NCBI RefSeq assembly: GCF_027579695.1
Contig: NC_083570.1
Span: forward strand, 4,123,001-4,187,000
DNA length: 64,000 nucleotides
Direction: 5' to 3'
DNA from: Neoarius graeffei
Taxonomy: Eukaryota; Chordata; Actinopteri; Siluriformes; Ariidae
The position numbers were made by a program, and so were the translations under genes. Below are positions 33,918 through 43,828 of the stretch, piece after piece. Under the pieces are notes generated by a model that was not told the DNA's origin, made no database searches, and was given only the letters and a program-made list of their open reading frames with translations. Positions within the stretch are counted from its first letter, which is position 1, and each line of letters starts with the position of its first letter.

Positions 33918-33925
33918 GCTGGGGC

Positions 33926-34287
33926 CCATTTTGTCCCAGAAGGTGGAGGGTGAGGAGCACCCCGTGCTGTACATCAGCCATAAACTCTCGATGCGTGAAA
34001 GCAAGTACAGCACCATCGAAAAAGAGTGCCTTGCCATCAAGTGGGAGGTTCTCGTCCTCTGATACTACCTGCTGGGGCACTCTTTCACTCTCTGTTCGGA
34101 CCATGCGCCCCTCTAGTGGCTCCACCGCATGAAGGATACCAATGTGCTGATCACCCGCCCTCCAGCTGTTTGTTTGAGGTGGTCCACAGGCTGGGGGCAC
34201 AGATAGTGGTGGCGGACTCCCTGTCCCATCAGGGGGAGTCTGCTTCAGGTCAGACGGCTCCCCGGCCTGAGTCGGACAGTGGGGGTA
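33926..34287 (+). pseudogene. Gmr1-like RNase H, remainder (copy C)
   Basis: Continues RNase H: EEHPVLYISHKLSMRESKYS and IEKECLAIKWEVL, then CSDHAPL. In-frame stops occur after VLVL and DHAPL. The end (VVADSLSHQGE) reaches the 3' LTR at 34288 through a G-rich tract, GACAGTGGGGGTA, the probable polypurine tract. Confidence 0.82.
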
Positions 34288-34648
34288 TGTGGCAACTGGG
34301 GCATGGCCAAGTGGTAGTTTGTGAATGGAGGGTGGGGTCGGGGAAGGTAAGTGGCTAAATCATTACACCTGGTGTCCATTAATGTATGTGGGTGTGTTTG
34401 TTTGTTTGTCACAGGGATTGAGCATAGAAGGAGGGGGAGAGCAGAGAAAAGGGGATCCCCGGCCCCAACACGTGTGTGTGACTGACTGACTGAATGATTG
34501 ACTGAATGAATCATTCATTCAATCAATCAATCAATCAATCAAGCAAGCAAGCTGAAAAGCCAAAATAAGGACAATAAAATGTATGTATGTGAACATCAAC
34601 TCTCGCCTGCCGTGCTTCTGTGCTCCACCCACATCAGGAACTGTTACA
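34288..34648 (+). mobile_element. 3' LTR of Gmr1-like copy C
   Basis: Starts TGTGGCAACTGGGGCATGG and ends AGGAACTGTTACA. It contains a GACT/CAAT simple repeat around 34483-34552 and an AATAAAA signal at 34574. It resembles the LTRs at 16080 and 30410 in its first 50 bases. Confidence 0.8.
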
Positions 34649-35001
34649 GCCATCAATAAATAAACTTGATTACTTGATCTGTGTTACATTAGCATGAGGA
34701 CTAGCTCAGAGGTTTATTTATTCCTGATTCATTTTTGTAGCCAGTTTGCTCCATTGACCAAAATGCTTTCACTAAAATACTGATTTAAAATGAATTAACA
34801 AACTGTATCACCTTTACCTTTTTCCAACTTTTAGACAACCTGATGATGCTTTTGTCTTTGTTTCCATTTCTCTCCACAGCTGCAGCAGTTCAGCAGACGA
34901 TTTCACCACCACAGCCAGAAAGCAGAGAAGATTTTCTGAAATGTCCATCTGAACACACACACACACAAACAAAAGACAAAAGTTTTCTTCGAGACTGACT
35001 T
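34649..35001 (+). pseudogene. TRIM fragment: linker exon, inverted duplicate of 10.8-11.1 kb
   Basis: 34881-34941 matches the short linker exon of the intact TRIM, with its acceptor (CTCTCCACAG) kept. It is followed by GT-type donor sequence. The flanking intron (34649-34880) is the inverse complement of 10930-11150. There is no reading frame outside the exon, so it is a pseudogene piece. Confidence 0.72.
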
Positions 35002-35381
35002 CATCTCATCTCATCTCATTATCTCTAGCCGCTTTATCCTTCTACAGGGTCGCAGGCAAGCTGGAGCCTATCCCAGCTGACTACGGGCGAAAGGCGGGGT
35101 ACACCCTGGACAAGTCGCCAGGTCATCACAGGGCTGACATATAGACACAGACAACCATTCACACTCACATTCACACCTACGGTCAATTTAGAGTCACCAG
35201 TTAACCTAACCTGCATGTCTTTGGACTGTGGGGGAAACCGGAGCACCCGGAGGAAACCCACGTGGACACGGGGAGAACATGCAAACTCCACACAGAAAGG
35301 CCCTCGCCGGCCCCGGGGCTCGAACCCAGGACCTTCTTGCTGTGAGGCGACAGCGCTAACCACTACACCACCGTGCCACCC
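35002..35381 (-). mobile_element. tRNA-derived SINE (type A)
   Basis: Minus-strand SINE with perfect 12-bp target duplications CGAGACTGACTT (34990-35001 and 35382-35393). The ancestral site without the SINE is visible at about 10797, in the inverted duplicate, which confirms the insertion. Confidence 0.95.
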
Positions 35382-35456
35382 CGAGACTGACTTAAGGAAA
35401 TGAAATTGTTTGAGTTAAATGCATCGCAATTTATCTTGTATAAACGCTCACTAGAC

Positions 35457-35742
35457 CAGGGGTTCCCAAACTTTTCCATGCCAAGGCCCACCAAACAGCA
35501 TTAGCTTCTGGCCAAGGACCCCCTTTGCAAATCCACAGACAATGCTACAAAATATGTAAAGAAACATCAACTTTTAGAATGTTTTCTCTCATTTTTATTC
35601 AATATTCAATAAGTGTTACATTTGTTTAGCATAAGAATATTATTAACTAACATGTTTTCAACACAAATATTTTCGCACTGAACAATAAACTTTTCAACAA
35701 ACTGTTGATAAGAACAGCACAAAAGAAATCAAACCACTCTCA

Positions 35743-35773
<31 letters not shown>

Positions 35774-37103
35774 CTGGGAGTGACAGGCGGTTTACACTAG
35801 TGGGAGAGATGGGCTTGGTGGCTCCTACATAGTTTGTCAACCCTGGGCTTAATCTCCGTCAGTGCCATACGCATGTCATTGTCCACATGTAGACGTGCTC
35901 TATGTTTGGTTTTGAGTACCTTTAAAGTTGAAAAGCCAGACTCACACAAGTAGGTTGTTACAAAAGGGAGAAGGCATTTCAATGCCCTGTCAGCCAAGCT
36001 GGGATCGTCCTTTCTTACATGTAGCCAGTAGTTAGACAGGGGAAGAGCCTCAAAGTCCATTTTTAAATCCCCTGAGTTTGTCATCTCAATCAGCTCCTCC
36101 TCTGACTTTAAGTCCAGACTAGAACCAACACCGGGGGCAAAGGGGTTCCTAACCCAGTTTAAATGTGTGTTTTCGAGGTCAGGGAAATAGTCTTTGAAAT
36201 ATCCTTGGAGGTGCTCCAGGTGGGACTGGATCAATGGAGAGACGGAGCCCAATTCATCACATGACAGCAGCTCCTGGTGAAGTACGTAGTGGGAACATTT
36301 CTGTAACTCCCTCCTGGAGCTTGTTTGACCACAGCATGATCTTTTTGGAAAAAGCACGCACTTTGTCTTGCTCCTGGAGTATGTACATGTCACGTCCTTG
36401 CATGCTTTGATTCAGTACATATAGATGCTGGAAAATGTCTGACATGTATGCAAGTTTGCGTATCCAGGTTGCATTGGTGAACCGATCTGCCAGCTGATGC
36501 TTTTCAGATGAGAGGAACTCTGCAACCTCCCTCCGCAGCTCATAGACATGGTTCAAAACTGCGCCCCGTGACAGCCAGCGCACGTTCGAGTGAAGCAGCA
36601 GCCCCTCAAAATGAGCGCTCATCTCATTACAAAGCAGGGTAAACAGTCTGTGTTTCATGGGACGGGCTTTAATAAAATTCACTACTTGTATAACCTCCTG
36701 TAGTACCTGATTCAACTCGTTATCCATCCTTTTTGTGACCAGTGCCTCGCAGAGCTGTTGGTTTGTTCCTTCGGTCTCTTCTTCAAAAACCTGTCTATTT
36801 TGCGCTAGCAATACGCTAGCTTGAGGAGCAAAGCAGCTTGATAAATGGCACAAACTGCAACGTCACAGGCAATCGGAGAGATGAGCATGGCAAACAATGT
36901 TTCGATATGATGTATTATTATTTATAATAATTATATTTTATAATAATGATTAAAAAACTAATTACAATAAATTTAATAATAATTATTTGAAAATATATTT
37001 TTTTCGCAATTTTTTGTTATCGTCCCTCCAACTTTCTGAGGCCCCCCCTAGCGCCACCTGACGGCCCCCCAGGGGGCCGTGGCCCCCACGTTGAAAACCA
37101 CTG
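35457..37103 (-). mobile_element. hAT (Charlie-like) element with transposase relic
   Basis: 1,647 bp flanked by the 8-bp duplication CACTAGAC (35449-35456 and 37104-37111). The termini CAGGGGTTCCCAAACTTT and, inverted, CAGTGGTTTTCAACGTG are typical of hAT elements. The transposase is on the minus strand. It interrupts the inverted duplicate of 10.6-11 kb, whose unoccupied site is present there. Confidence 0.92.
35797..36853 (-). pseudogene. hAT transposase (ZBED/SCAND3-like), C-terminal two thirds
   Basis: Two overlapping frames, 36257-36853 then 35797-36393. The first gives the central part (HSNVRWLSRGAVLNHVYELR, a strongly conserved block of this subgroup). The second ends with the dimerisation region (FVTTYLCESGFSTLKVLKTK, then RARLHVDNDMRMALTEIKP) and stop. 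The N-terminal BED finger is missing and a frameshift lies near 36300, so no full protein is made. Confidence 0.88.
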
Positions 37104-37111
37104 CACTAGAC

Positions 37112-37611
37112 CATTACAACTTAATAATGATCCTTTTATAATTTGGTAACAATTCTGTGCAGCACCATATAAAGCTCAAATCATCTAATTTCCAAGTTAC
37201 AGTTTTAATACAACACGAAGTTACATGTTGTGGCTCAGGAACACTTCTGAAAACCATCGTCTCTGAACACAGTTAATCACTGCATCCACAAATCCCAGCT
37301 ACAACCAGATACAAACACCATCCAGAAACACTGCTGCTTTCTCTGGGCCAGAGCTCCTTTACTTTTTTGGACTAAGGCAAAGTGGAAAACTGTCCTCTTA
37401 TCTGACAAAGAGAAATTGGAAATTCTTTTTGGAAATCATGGACACCACTTTCTTGAACTTTCTTGAAATATGTTGCTGGCATGGAATTCAAAATGAGTGT
37501 ATATTTAAAAAAAAAATAATAAAATTTCACAGTTTCAACATTTGATATGATGTCTTTGTACTATATTCAATGAAATATAAAGTTTCCAAGATTTGCAAAT
37601 CATCACATTCT
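37112..37611 (+). repeat. Inverted duplicate of 9.7-10.7 kb (Tc1 relic)
   Basis: 37112-37440 is the reverse complement of about 10335-10700 with scattered changes (CCACAAATCCCAGCTACAAC; AAACACCATCCAGAAACACT). 37441-37611 matches the Tc1 end at 9680-9850. With 34649-35456 this forms the second arm of an inverted duplication. Confidence 0.82.
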
Positions 37612-37950
37612 AATCTCATCTCATTACCCCTAGCCGCTTTATCCTGTTCTACAGGGTCGCAGGCGAGCTGGATCCTATCCCAGCTGACTACGGGCGAAAG
37701 GCGGGGTACACCCTGGACAAGTCGCCAGGTCATCACAGGACTGACACATAGACACAGACAACCATTCACACTCACATTCACACCTACGCTCAATTTAGAG
37801 TCACCAGTTAACCTAACCTGCATGTCTTTGGACTGTGGGGGAAACCAGAGCACCCGGAGGAAACTCACACGGACACGGGGAGAACATGCAAACTCCTCAC
37901 AGAGAGGCCCTCACCGGCCACGGGGCTCGAACCCGGATCTTCTTGCTGTG
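37612..37950 (-). mobile_element. tRNA-derived SINE (type A), head-truncated
   Basis: The tail and body are complete but the sequence stops at TTCTTGCTGTG, before the A box, so about 35 bases of the tRNA-like head are missing at 37950. The next base begins a segment repeated at 58.5 kb. Confidence 0.88.
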
Positions 37951-38060
37951 AACTCTCGGACAAGTTTACAGAGCCCTCAGTAGATCTGCACCCTCATGTA
38001 TTTCAGAAACCCTCACACACTCTGTTCTAAATCAGGGTTTTAGGTCACTAAGTGGTTTGT
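37951..38060 (-). repeat. Short inverted duplicate of 58515-58620
   Basis: Phrases such as CTCATGTATTTCAGAAACCC and TCAGGGTTTTAGGTCA are found in reverse complement at about 58515-58600. It lies upstream of the TRIM gene and may be part of the duplicated TRIM flank. Confidence 0.75.
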
Positions 38061-38270
38061 TTATCTTCATTTGTGTGGAAAAACTGTGTAAAAAAGAGAT
38101 TTGTAGTATCAGTAGTAATATTACATCATTATGGGTTGTAGATACAAACTGCAAAATAACACACGTCTTGTTTGTAGCCATTTTAGAAATACATGAATGG
38201 TCATTTTGGCTTGACAGATATCAGCTCTTATTCTTTATTAGATATTAATTTCATTAAACATCAGAGAGTC

Positions 38271-38574
38271 ATAGGTCCTGGGTTCGAGCCCCGTGGCCAG
38301 CGAGGGCCTTTCTGTGAGGAGTTTGCATGTTCTCCCCGTGTCCGCGTGGGTTTCCTCCGGGTGCTCCGGTTTCCCCCACAGTCCAAAGACATGCAGGTTA
38401 GGTTAACTGGTGACTCTAAATTGACCGTAGGTGTGAATGGTTGTTTGTCTTTGTGTGTCAGCCCTGTGATGACCTGGCGACTTGTCCAGGGTGAACCCCG
38501 CCTCTCGCCCATAGTCACCTGGGATAGGCTCCAGCTCACCCATGACCCTGCACAGGATAAGCGGTTATGGATGG
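38271..38574 (+). mobile_element. tRNA-derived SINE (type A), 5'-truncated
   Basis: Begins inside the B-box region (CCTGGGTTCGAGCCCC) and ends with a diverged tail (CAGGATAAGCGGTTATGGATG). No target duplication was seen. It lies about 300 bp upstream of the TRIM start codon. Confidence 0.85.
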
Positions 38575-38726
38575 GCTTCAGTGTTTCCTGAAGTTTCATC
38601 TGGCCATCATTATCCATGTGTATTTCATGAAATTAATCCTAATCATTGCGGTTATATTTCTGTACTGAAGAGAGATGAAATGGTTAATAGAGGAGTGTTC
38701 GTGATCTCTCTGTGTTTGTGCTCCTC

Positions 38727-38795
38727 CTCTCTCTCTCTCTCTCTTTCTCTTTCTCTCTCCCCTCTGTCACATACACACAGACACACACACACAGA
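38727..38795. promoter_or_regulatory. CT/CA-rich tract with an ISRE-like motif upstream of TRIM
   Basis: A CT microsatellite followed by a CA tract lies 65-135 bp ahead of the TRIM start codon. TTTCTCTTTC at 38744-38753 is the reverse complement of GAAAGAGAAA, which fits the IRF/ISRE pattern GAAANNGAAA. FinTRIM genes are often interferon-inducible, so this may matter, but the match could be chance in a CT repeat. Confidence 0.35.
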
Positions 38796-38859
38796 AGAAG
38801 GAAGTCACTCCTTTCAGACAACACAAAACTGATCTCTTTCTCATTGCGATTTCAGGAAA

Positions 38860-41800
38860 ATGGCCGAGGCCAGTATTTCAGTAGATCAGCTTTCTCAGGA
38901 CCAGTTCAGGTGCCCAGTGTGTCTGGATCTCCTGAAGGATCCGGTGACTATCTCCTGTGGTCACAGTTTCTGTAAGGTGTGTATTAATGGCCACTGGGAT
39001 CAGGAGGATCAGAAGGGCATCTACAGCTGTCCTCAGTGCAGAGACACTTTCACTCCAAGGCCTGTTCTATCCAGAAACAACATGCTGGATGAAGTGGTGG
39101 AGAAAGTGAAGAAGACAGAAGTCCAAGCTGCTTCTCCTGCTCACTGTTACGCTGGACCTGGAGATGTGGAGTGTGATTTCTGCACCGGGAGAAAACACAA
39201 AGCTGTCAAGTCCTGTCTGATGTGTGTGGCTTCATTTTGTGAAACTCATCTGAAACCTCATCTTGAAGACCCTACTTTGAAAAAACACACATTGATTGAA
39301 GCCTTAGCAAAACTCCAAGAGAAGATCTGCTCTGAACATAACAAGCTGATTGAGATCTACTGTCGTACTGATCAAACCTGCATCTGTTATTTGTGTATGA
39401 TGGAAAATCACAAAGGTCATGACACCGTCACAGCCGCAGCAGAAAGAGCTGAGAAACAGGTGAGAACTAGAAATCTTTCCAGAATTAAATCATCTTAATT
39501 ATAGTTTCCCATCTAGAAACAGGTGCTTTAGTCAGTGATATGATTTGAACTTTAATTTCAATGTGTGTCTCAATCAGAAGGATTCTGTAAAAGCTGATTA
39601 AAATTGTCTGTGTTCTGGTGAACAGAGTGTTAAATTTATCTTCAGTAATGGTCGTAATCTGGTCAAACCAGTTAGTGAACATGTCAGCCAACGCCTGTGA
39701 CAGGGCGAGGCAGGTGAAAACACAAACACTTTTTTTTTTTTACTTTTTATGATCCTTTATTTTTTACAAAAGTAGCATTACATAATAAAATGTATGTGAA
39801 TTAATAAATAAATATTTAATAAAGCATTTTAAATAAATTAGGTTAAATATAACAGTGCACAGTGTGAGTTAAGTTATTGCAGTGATTCTGCAATGCAGGT
39901 TTTGTGTAAAACAAAGTTCTTCTTCCACTGCTGAGCACAGAGCCTCCTCACAACACCACACTGTCTTAAACATTTCCATATCACCCATACTCTTAAAAAA
40001 ATTAAAATCAATCAAAACTCTGTAATTAGTTAGTCTGGACAGAATTCTCTCAGGGTCACAGTCTGTGTTTTGTGCCATTTTGTTTTTTCTACTTCAGTAG
40101 ATTGCCATTTTGGCCTGGCCAGGGTTAACAGTAACCAGCTGACACATGGATTTGTTTCTCCGGACATATTTAAAACCAAAAATAAAAAGCTGAAAGGTAA
40201 AATTCATATCAAATGATCTTAAAATGTCCCCCAACCAATAAAACAGTGACTGCAACCCGAAGCAATGTAAAAAGACAAACAGTTTCTCTCGGAGAACAAA
40301 AGGGACACTCCTGGGGGACCTCAGGGTTTAAAATGGAGATAAAAGAATTCACAGACACTGTACAATGTAAAATCTTCCACCTCCAAATCAATCAGAAGGA
40401 TTCTGTAAAAACTGATTAAAATTGTATGTGTTCTGGTTAAAAGTGTTAAATCCATCTTCGGTGAGAGTCGTAATCTGGTCAGACCAGTTACTCAACATTT
40501 CAACATTTCACACACGCAGAGAATATTTTGGCAAAACAAACAAACAAAGCTGTTATAATGAGCTCCACCCTTCTCGGAAGGCTTTTCACTAGATTTTGGG
40601 GTGTGGCGGTGGGGTTAGTGTTCATTCAGCAACAGTGGCGCTTGAAAGTTTGTGAACCCTTTAGAATTTTCTGTATTTCTGCCTAAATATGATCTAAAAC
40701 ATCATCAGATTTTCACACAAGTCCAAAAAGTAGATAAGGAGAACCCAGTTAAACAAATGAGACAAAAATATTATACTTGGTCGTTTATTTATTGAGGAAA
40801 ATGATCCAATATTACATATCTGTGAGTGGCAAAAGTATGTGAACCTTTGCTTTCAGTATCTGGTGTGACCCCCTTGTGCAGCAATAACTGCAACTAAACG
40901 TTTGCGGTAACTGTTGATCAGTCCTGCACACCGGCTTGGAGGAATTTGAGCCCATTCCTCCGTACAGAACAGCTTCGACTATGGGATGTTGGTGGGTTTC
41001 CTCACATGAACTGCTCGCTTCAGGTCCTTCCATAACATTGTGATTGGATTCAGCGCTGCTCTTGCTCCTTGCGGAGGGTGATCAGGGCTTGGTACTGACT
41101 TTCTTGGGTGGCAGCAAGGGCATAGGTGACATTCTTGAGTGGGGAGGACTCCACTGGTGGTTAACGTCAGTCTTCCTGGCTTTCGGCACCACTGTTATAT
41201 GTCCCTGAGGTGGGTGGAATACTGAAGTGCAGACAGGCAGGAAATGGTGTTGAACACAGTCTCTTTTATTTGTCACTTTGGCTTTTCAGCTTTAACATTA
41301 TGTCTTGTCACACATATATACATGTTCTCCAGTCGGGAGACGACCACCTCTTCACTCTCCCCCTCTTTTTCATGACTCTGTCATTCCTGCAAAACAGACA
41401 CCCACACATCAGTTACCAACAGGTGAGATCACTTTGCCACTCACCTTCCCTGGCCCCGCCCTCTATTCACTAACTGGTGCTTGACCACACCCACACTGCC
41501 AAAAAACAACAAAAAACACACACACACACACACACACACAATACATAACATTCACAGCTGTAAGAAACATGAATGTACTTTGAACTGACATTAATATGGA
41601 ACCAGTTCGCTCGTACTGTATAAAAAGCTGAATGTATTTTATTTGTCCTCAGAGTGAGTTAAAGGAGGAGCAGATGAAATCCCAGCAGAGAATCCAGGAG
41701 AAGCAGAAGAAGGTGCAGGAGCTGAAACAGGCTGTGAACACTATAAAGGTGAGCAGTGAGCAGAGACAGAGCTGCTCCTAGAAACACACACAACATGGAC

Positions 41801-43345
41801 AACGAGTCATTTACAGTCCCAGTAAGAGAGGGAATGATAGATGAGCTTTAAATCTTGTGTGTGTGTGTGTGTGTGTGTGTCCTAACAGCTCAGTGCACAG
41901 ACGGCAGTGGAGGACAGTGAGAGGATCTTTACTGAGCTGATCAGCTCCATGGAGAAAAAGCGCTGGGAGGTGACGGAGCTGATCAGAGATCAGGAGAAGG
42001 CTGAACTGAGTCGAGCTGAACGACTCCTGGAGCAACTGGAGCAGGAGATTGCTGATCTTCAGAGGAGAGTCACTGAGCTGGAGCAGCTTTCACACACACA
42101 CGATCACATCCATTTCCTCCAGGTAACACTCACTGTCTGATCTACAGAGCCAGCTGTTCCTCACACACTCTCTAAAACACCTCTCATTAAGGGAACAATA
42201 AATGTCCCTGTCTGACATCACAAGTGGGTTTTACATTTCATTTGCTTTCTGTAGGTTTTAGCGTCTGGACGTCAGTCTCCTCAACTTATCGGACCAGATT
42301 TTCGCACATCCAGCGTCACTGTCCATCAACATCTCTCATTTGATGGAGTGAGGAATTCTCTCTCAGATCTGAAAAAGAGACTCGAGGAATTCTGTGAGGA
42401 GGAATTCAACAAAATCCCTCCACATGGTAAGAGGAGCTGTTCCTGCTGGAGAAACACAGTGATGTGTTATTTCTTAGCGATGCTCCTGCTTTCTTTTCTG
42501 CAGACACTTTATTCACCCGACACTTTGAACTAAAACACTGATTTAAAATGAATAAACTGACTGGATCACTTTAAACTCTTTCCATCTTTTACACAAACTC
42601 ATGTTTCCATTTTTCTCTCCACAGCTGCAGCATTTCAGATCATTTCAGGACCACAGAGCAGAGAAGAGTTTCTGAAATGTACATCTAACACAAACACACA
42701 CTTCACATAAATATATTGTGTGAATTAAACCCAACATGTTCACATTGTTCAGTTTGGTTTTTCTCTTTTATTTTAGATTTCTGTTATCTGACTCTGGATC
42801 CCAACACGGCACATCGTCACCTCATTCTGTCTGAGAAGAACAGAGCGGTGAATGACAGTGGGAGAGAGCAGCGTTTCTCTGATCATCCAGAGAGATTTGA
42901 TTCCTGGGAGCAGGTGTTGTGTAAGGAGAGTGTGTGTGGACGCTGTTACTGGGAGGTGGAGTGGGGCGGTGATGGTGGTGTGTCCATAGCAGTCTCATAT
43001 AAAGGCATCAGCAGGAAAGGACGGGTTAATGAGTGTGGGTTTGGAGGCAACAATCAGTCCTGGAGTTTGCGGTGTGCTTCTTCTTCTTCTTCTTCTCTCT
43101 CTTTCTATCACGACAACATTGAGACTGTTCTCAGAGTTCCATCAGCCTCCAGAATAGGAGTGTATGTGGATCACAGTGCAGGAACTCTGTCCTTCTACAG
43201 CGTCTCTTACGCAATGAAGCTCCTCCACAGAGTCCACACCACATTCACTCAGCCTCTATACGCTGGATTTGGGGTCTACAAAGTTTCTGGGTTCGCGTTC
43301 TACTGGTCTCCTGGTTCTACAGTGAGATTGTGTGATCGAGAATAA
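38860..43345 (+). CDS. TRIM E3 ubiquitin ligase (finTRIM / TRIM25-16-like), six coding exons
   Basis: Exons 38860-39459, 41653-41748, 41889-42122, 42255-42426, 42625-42678 and 42777-43345 have GT/AG borders and matching phases, giving 574 residues. RING: C18, C21, C33, H35, C38, C41, C57, C60. B-box 1: C105 to H134. B-box 2: C157, H160, C168, D171, C176, C179, H184, H187. The 32- and 78-residue exons form the coiled coil (family-typical 96 and 234 nt). The B30.2/SPRY domain is residues 386-574 ([22 protein letters not shown]). It probably ubiquitinates targets chosen by B30.2 in the cytoplasm, often in antiviral defence. A splice acceptor four bases before the ATG (TTTCAG/GAAAATG) implies a 5' UTR intron. 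Intron 1 is full of transposon debris, yet all coding exons are intact. Family assignment is firm; the exact orthologue is unknown. Confidence 0.92.
39571..40503 (-). pseudogene. L1/Tx1-like LINE C-terminal relic with a direct repeat, in TRIM intron 1
   Basis: On the minus strand the frame 40209-40391 contains [20 protein letters not shown], like the CPFC..ET..H cysteine-rich C-terminus of L1/Tx1 elements. A 115-bp sequence (CAATCAGAAGGATTCTGTAA...) occurs twice in direct orientation, at 39571-39686 and 40389-40503, so part of the relic is duplicated. Frames are short and broken. Confidence 0.45.
40633..41055 (-). mobile_element. Tc1 element copy 3, 3' part only
   Basis: The terminus CAGTGGCGCTTGAAAGTTTG is followed by the subterminal region and, on the minus strand, the transposase C-terminus (the [16 protein letters not shown]-type end and [13 protein letters not shown] are recognisable). 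It is cut at about 41055, where a gypsy remnant begins. It lies in TRIM intron 1. Confidence 0.85.
41056..41192 (-). pseudogene. Gmr1-like gag start and primer-binding site (copy D)
   Basis: Antisense. The primer-binding-like site TGGTGCCGAAAGCCAGG lies at about 41175-41191, followed by a gag start matching copies A and B (the [14 protein letters not shown] region). Only the first 30 or so codons remain. Confidence 0.65.
41193..41501 (-). mobile_element. LTR of Gmr1-like copy D (antisense), TRIM intron 1
   Basis: On the minus strand it starts TGGCAGTGTGGGTGTGGTC and ends GGGACATATAACA. It matches the LTR at 16080, including the phrase GTTTTGCAGGAATGACAGAG-like middle and the CAGGGACATA end. 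It is followed on the right by a CA microsatellite (41512-41540). Confidence 0.72.
41512..41540. repeat. (CA)n microsatellite
   Basis: CA dinucleotide run in TRIM intron 1. A GT run also lies at 41858-41880 in intron 2. Confidence 0.9.
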
Positions 43346-43346
43346 A
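43341..43346 (+). terminator. AATAAA overlapping the TRIM stop codon
   Basis: The last codons read GAA TAA and the next base is A, so the hexamer AATAAA lies across the stop codon. A second poly(A) signal within the next 100 bases was not obvious, so this may be the working signal and would give a very short 3' UTR. The pseudogene at 14878 keeps the same arrangement. Confidence 0.45.
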
Positions 43347-43469
43347 AGTGTGTAGTGTTTTCTGTAAAATTCCTGCATGTTGCCACGTTGTTGCTCAGTC
43401 GTCTGCTTCACTAGAACACAATCCAGCTGCACAAAAACACTCATTTTAATATTTAAGTTAAAACGTATA

Positions 43470-43828
43470 ATGTTTTATTATTATTATTCGTCACATGCAC
43501 ACTTCAAGTACAGTGAAATTCATCCTCTGCATTTAACCCATCTGAAGCAGTGAACACGCTCACACCCAGAGCAGTGGGCAGCCCAGAGCACCCGGGGAGC
43601 AGTCAGGGGTTTGGTACCTTGCTCAAGGGCACCTCAGCCCAAGGCCGCCCCACGTCAACCTAACTGCATATCTTTGGACTGTGGGGGAAACTGGAGCACC
43701 CGGAGGAAACCCATGCAGACATGGGGAGAACATGCAAAGTCCAGACAGAAAGGCCCTCACCGGCCACTGGGTTCGAACCCAGAACCTTCTTGCTGTGAGG
43801 CGACCATGCTAACCACTACACCACCATA
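43470..43828 (-). mobile_element. tRNA-derived SINE (type B tail)
   Basis: Same 3' half as 12441-12820 (CTCAAGGGCACCTCAGCCC in antisense) and the common tRNA-like head at the right (ACCACTACACCACC). It ends at the left in an ATT repeat tail (43472-43488). It lies about 130 bp beyond the TRIM stop codon. Confidence 0.87.
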
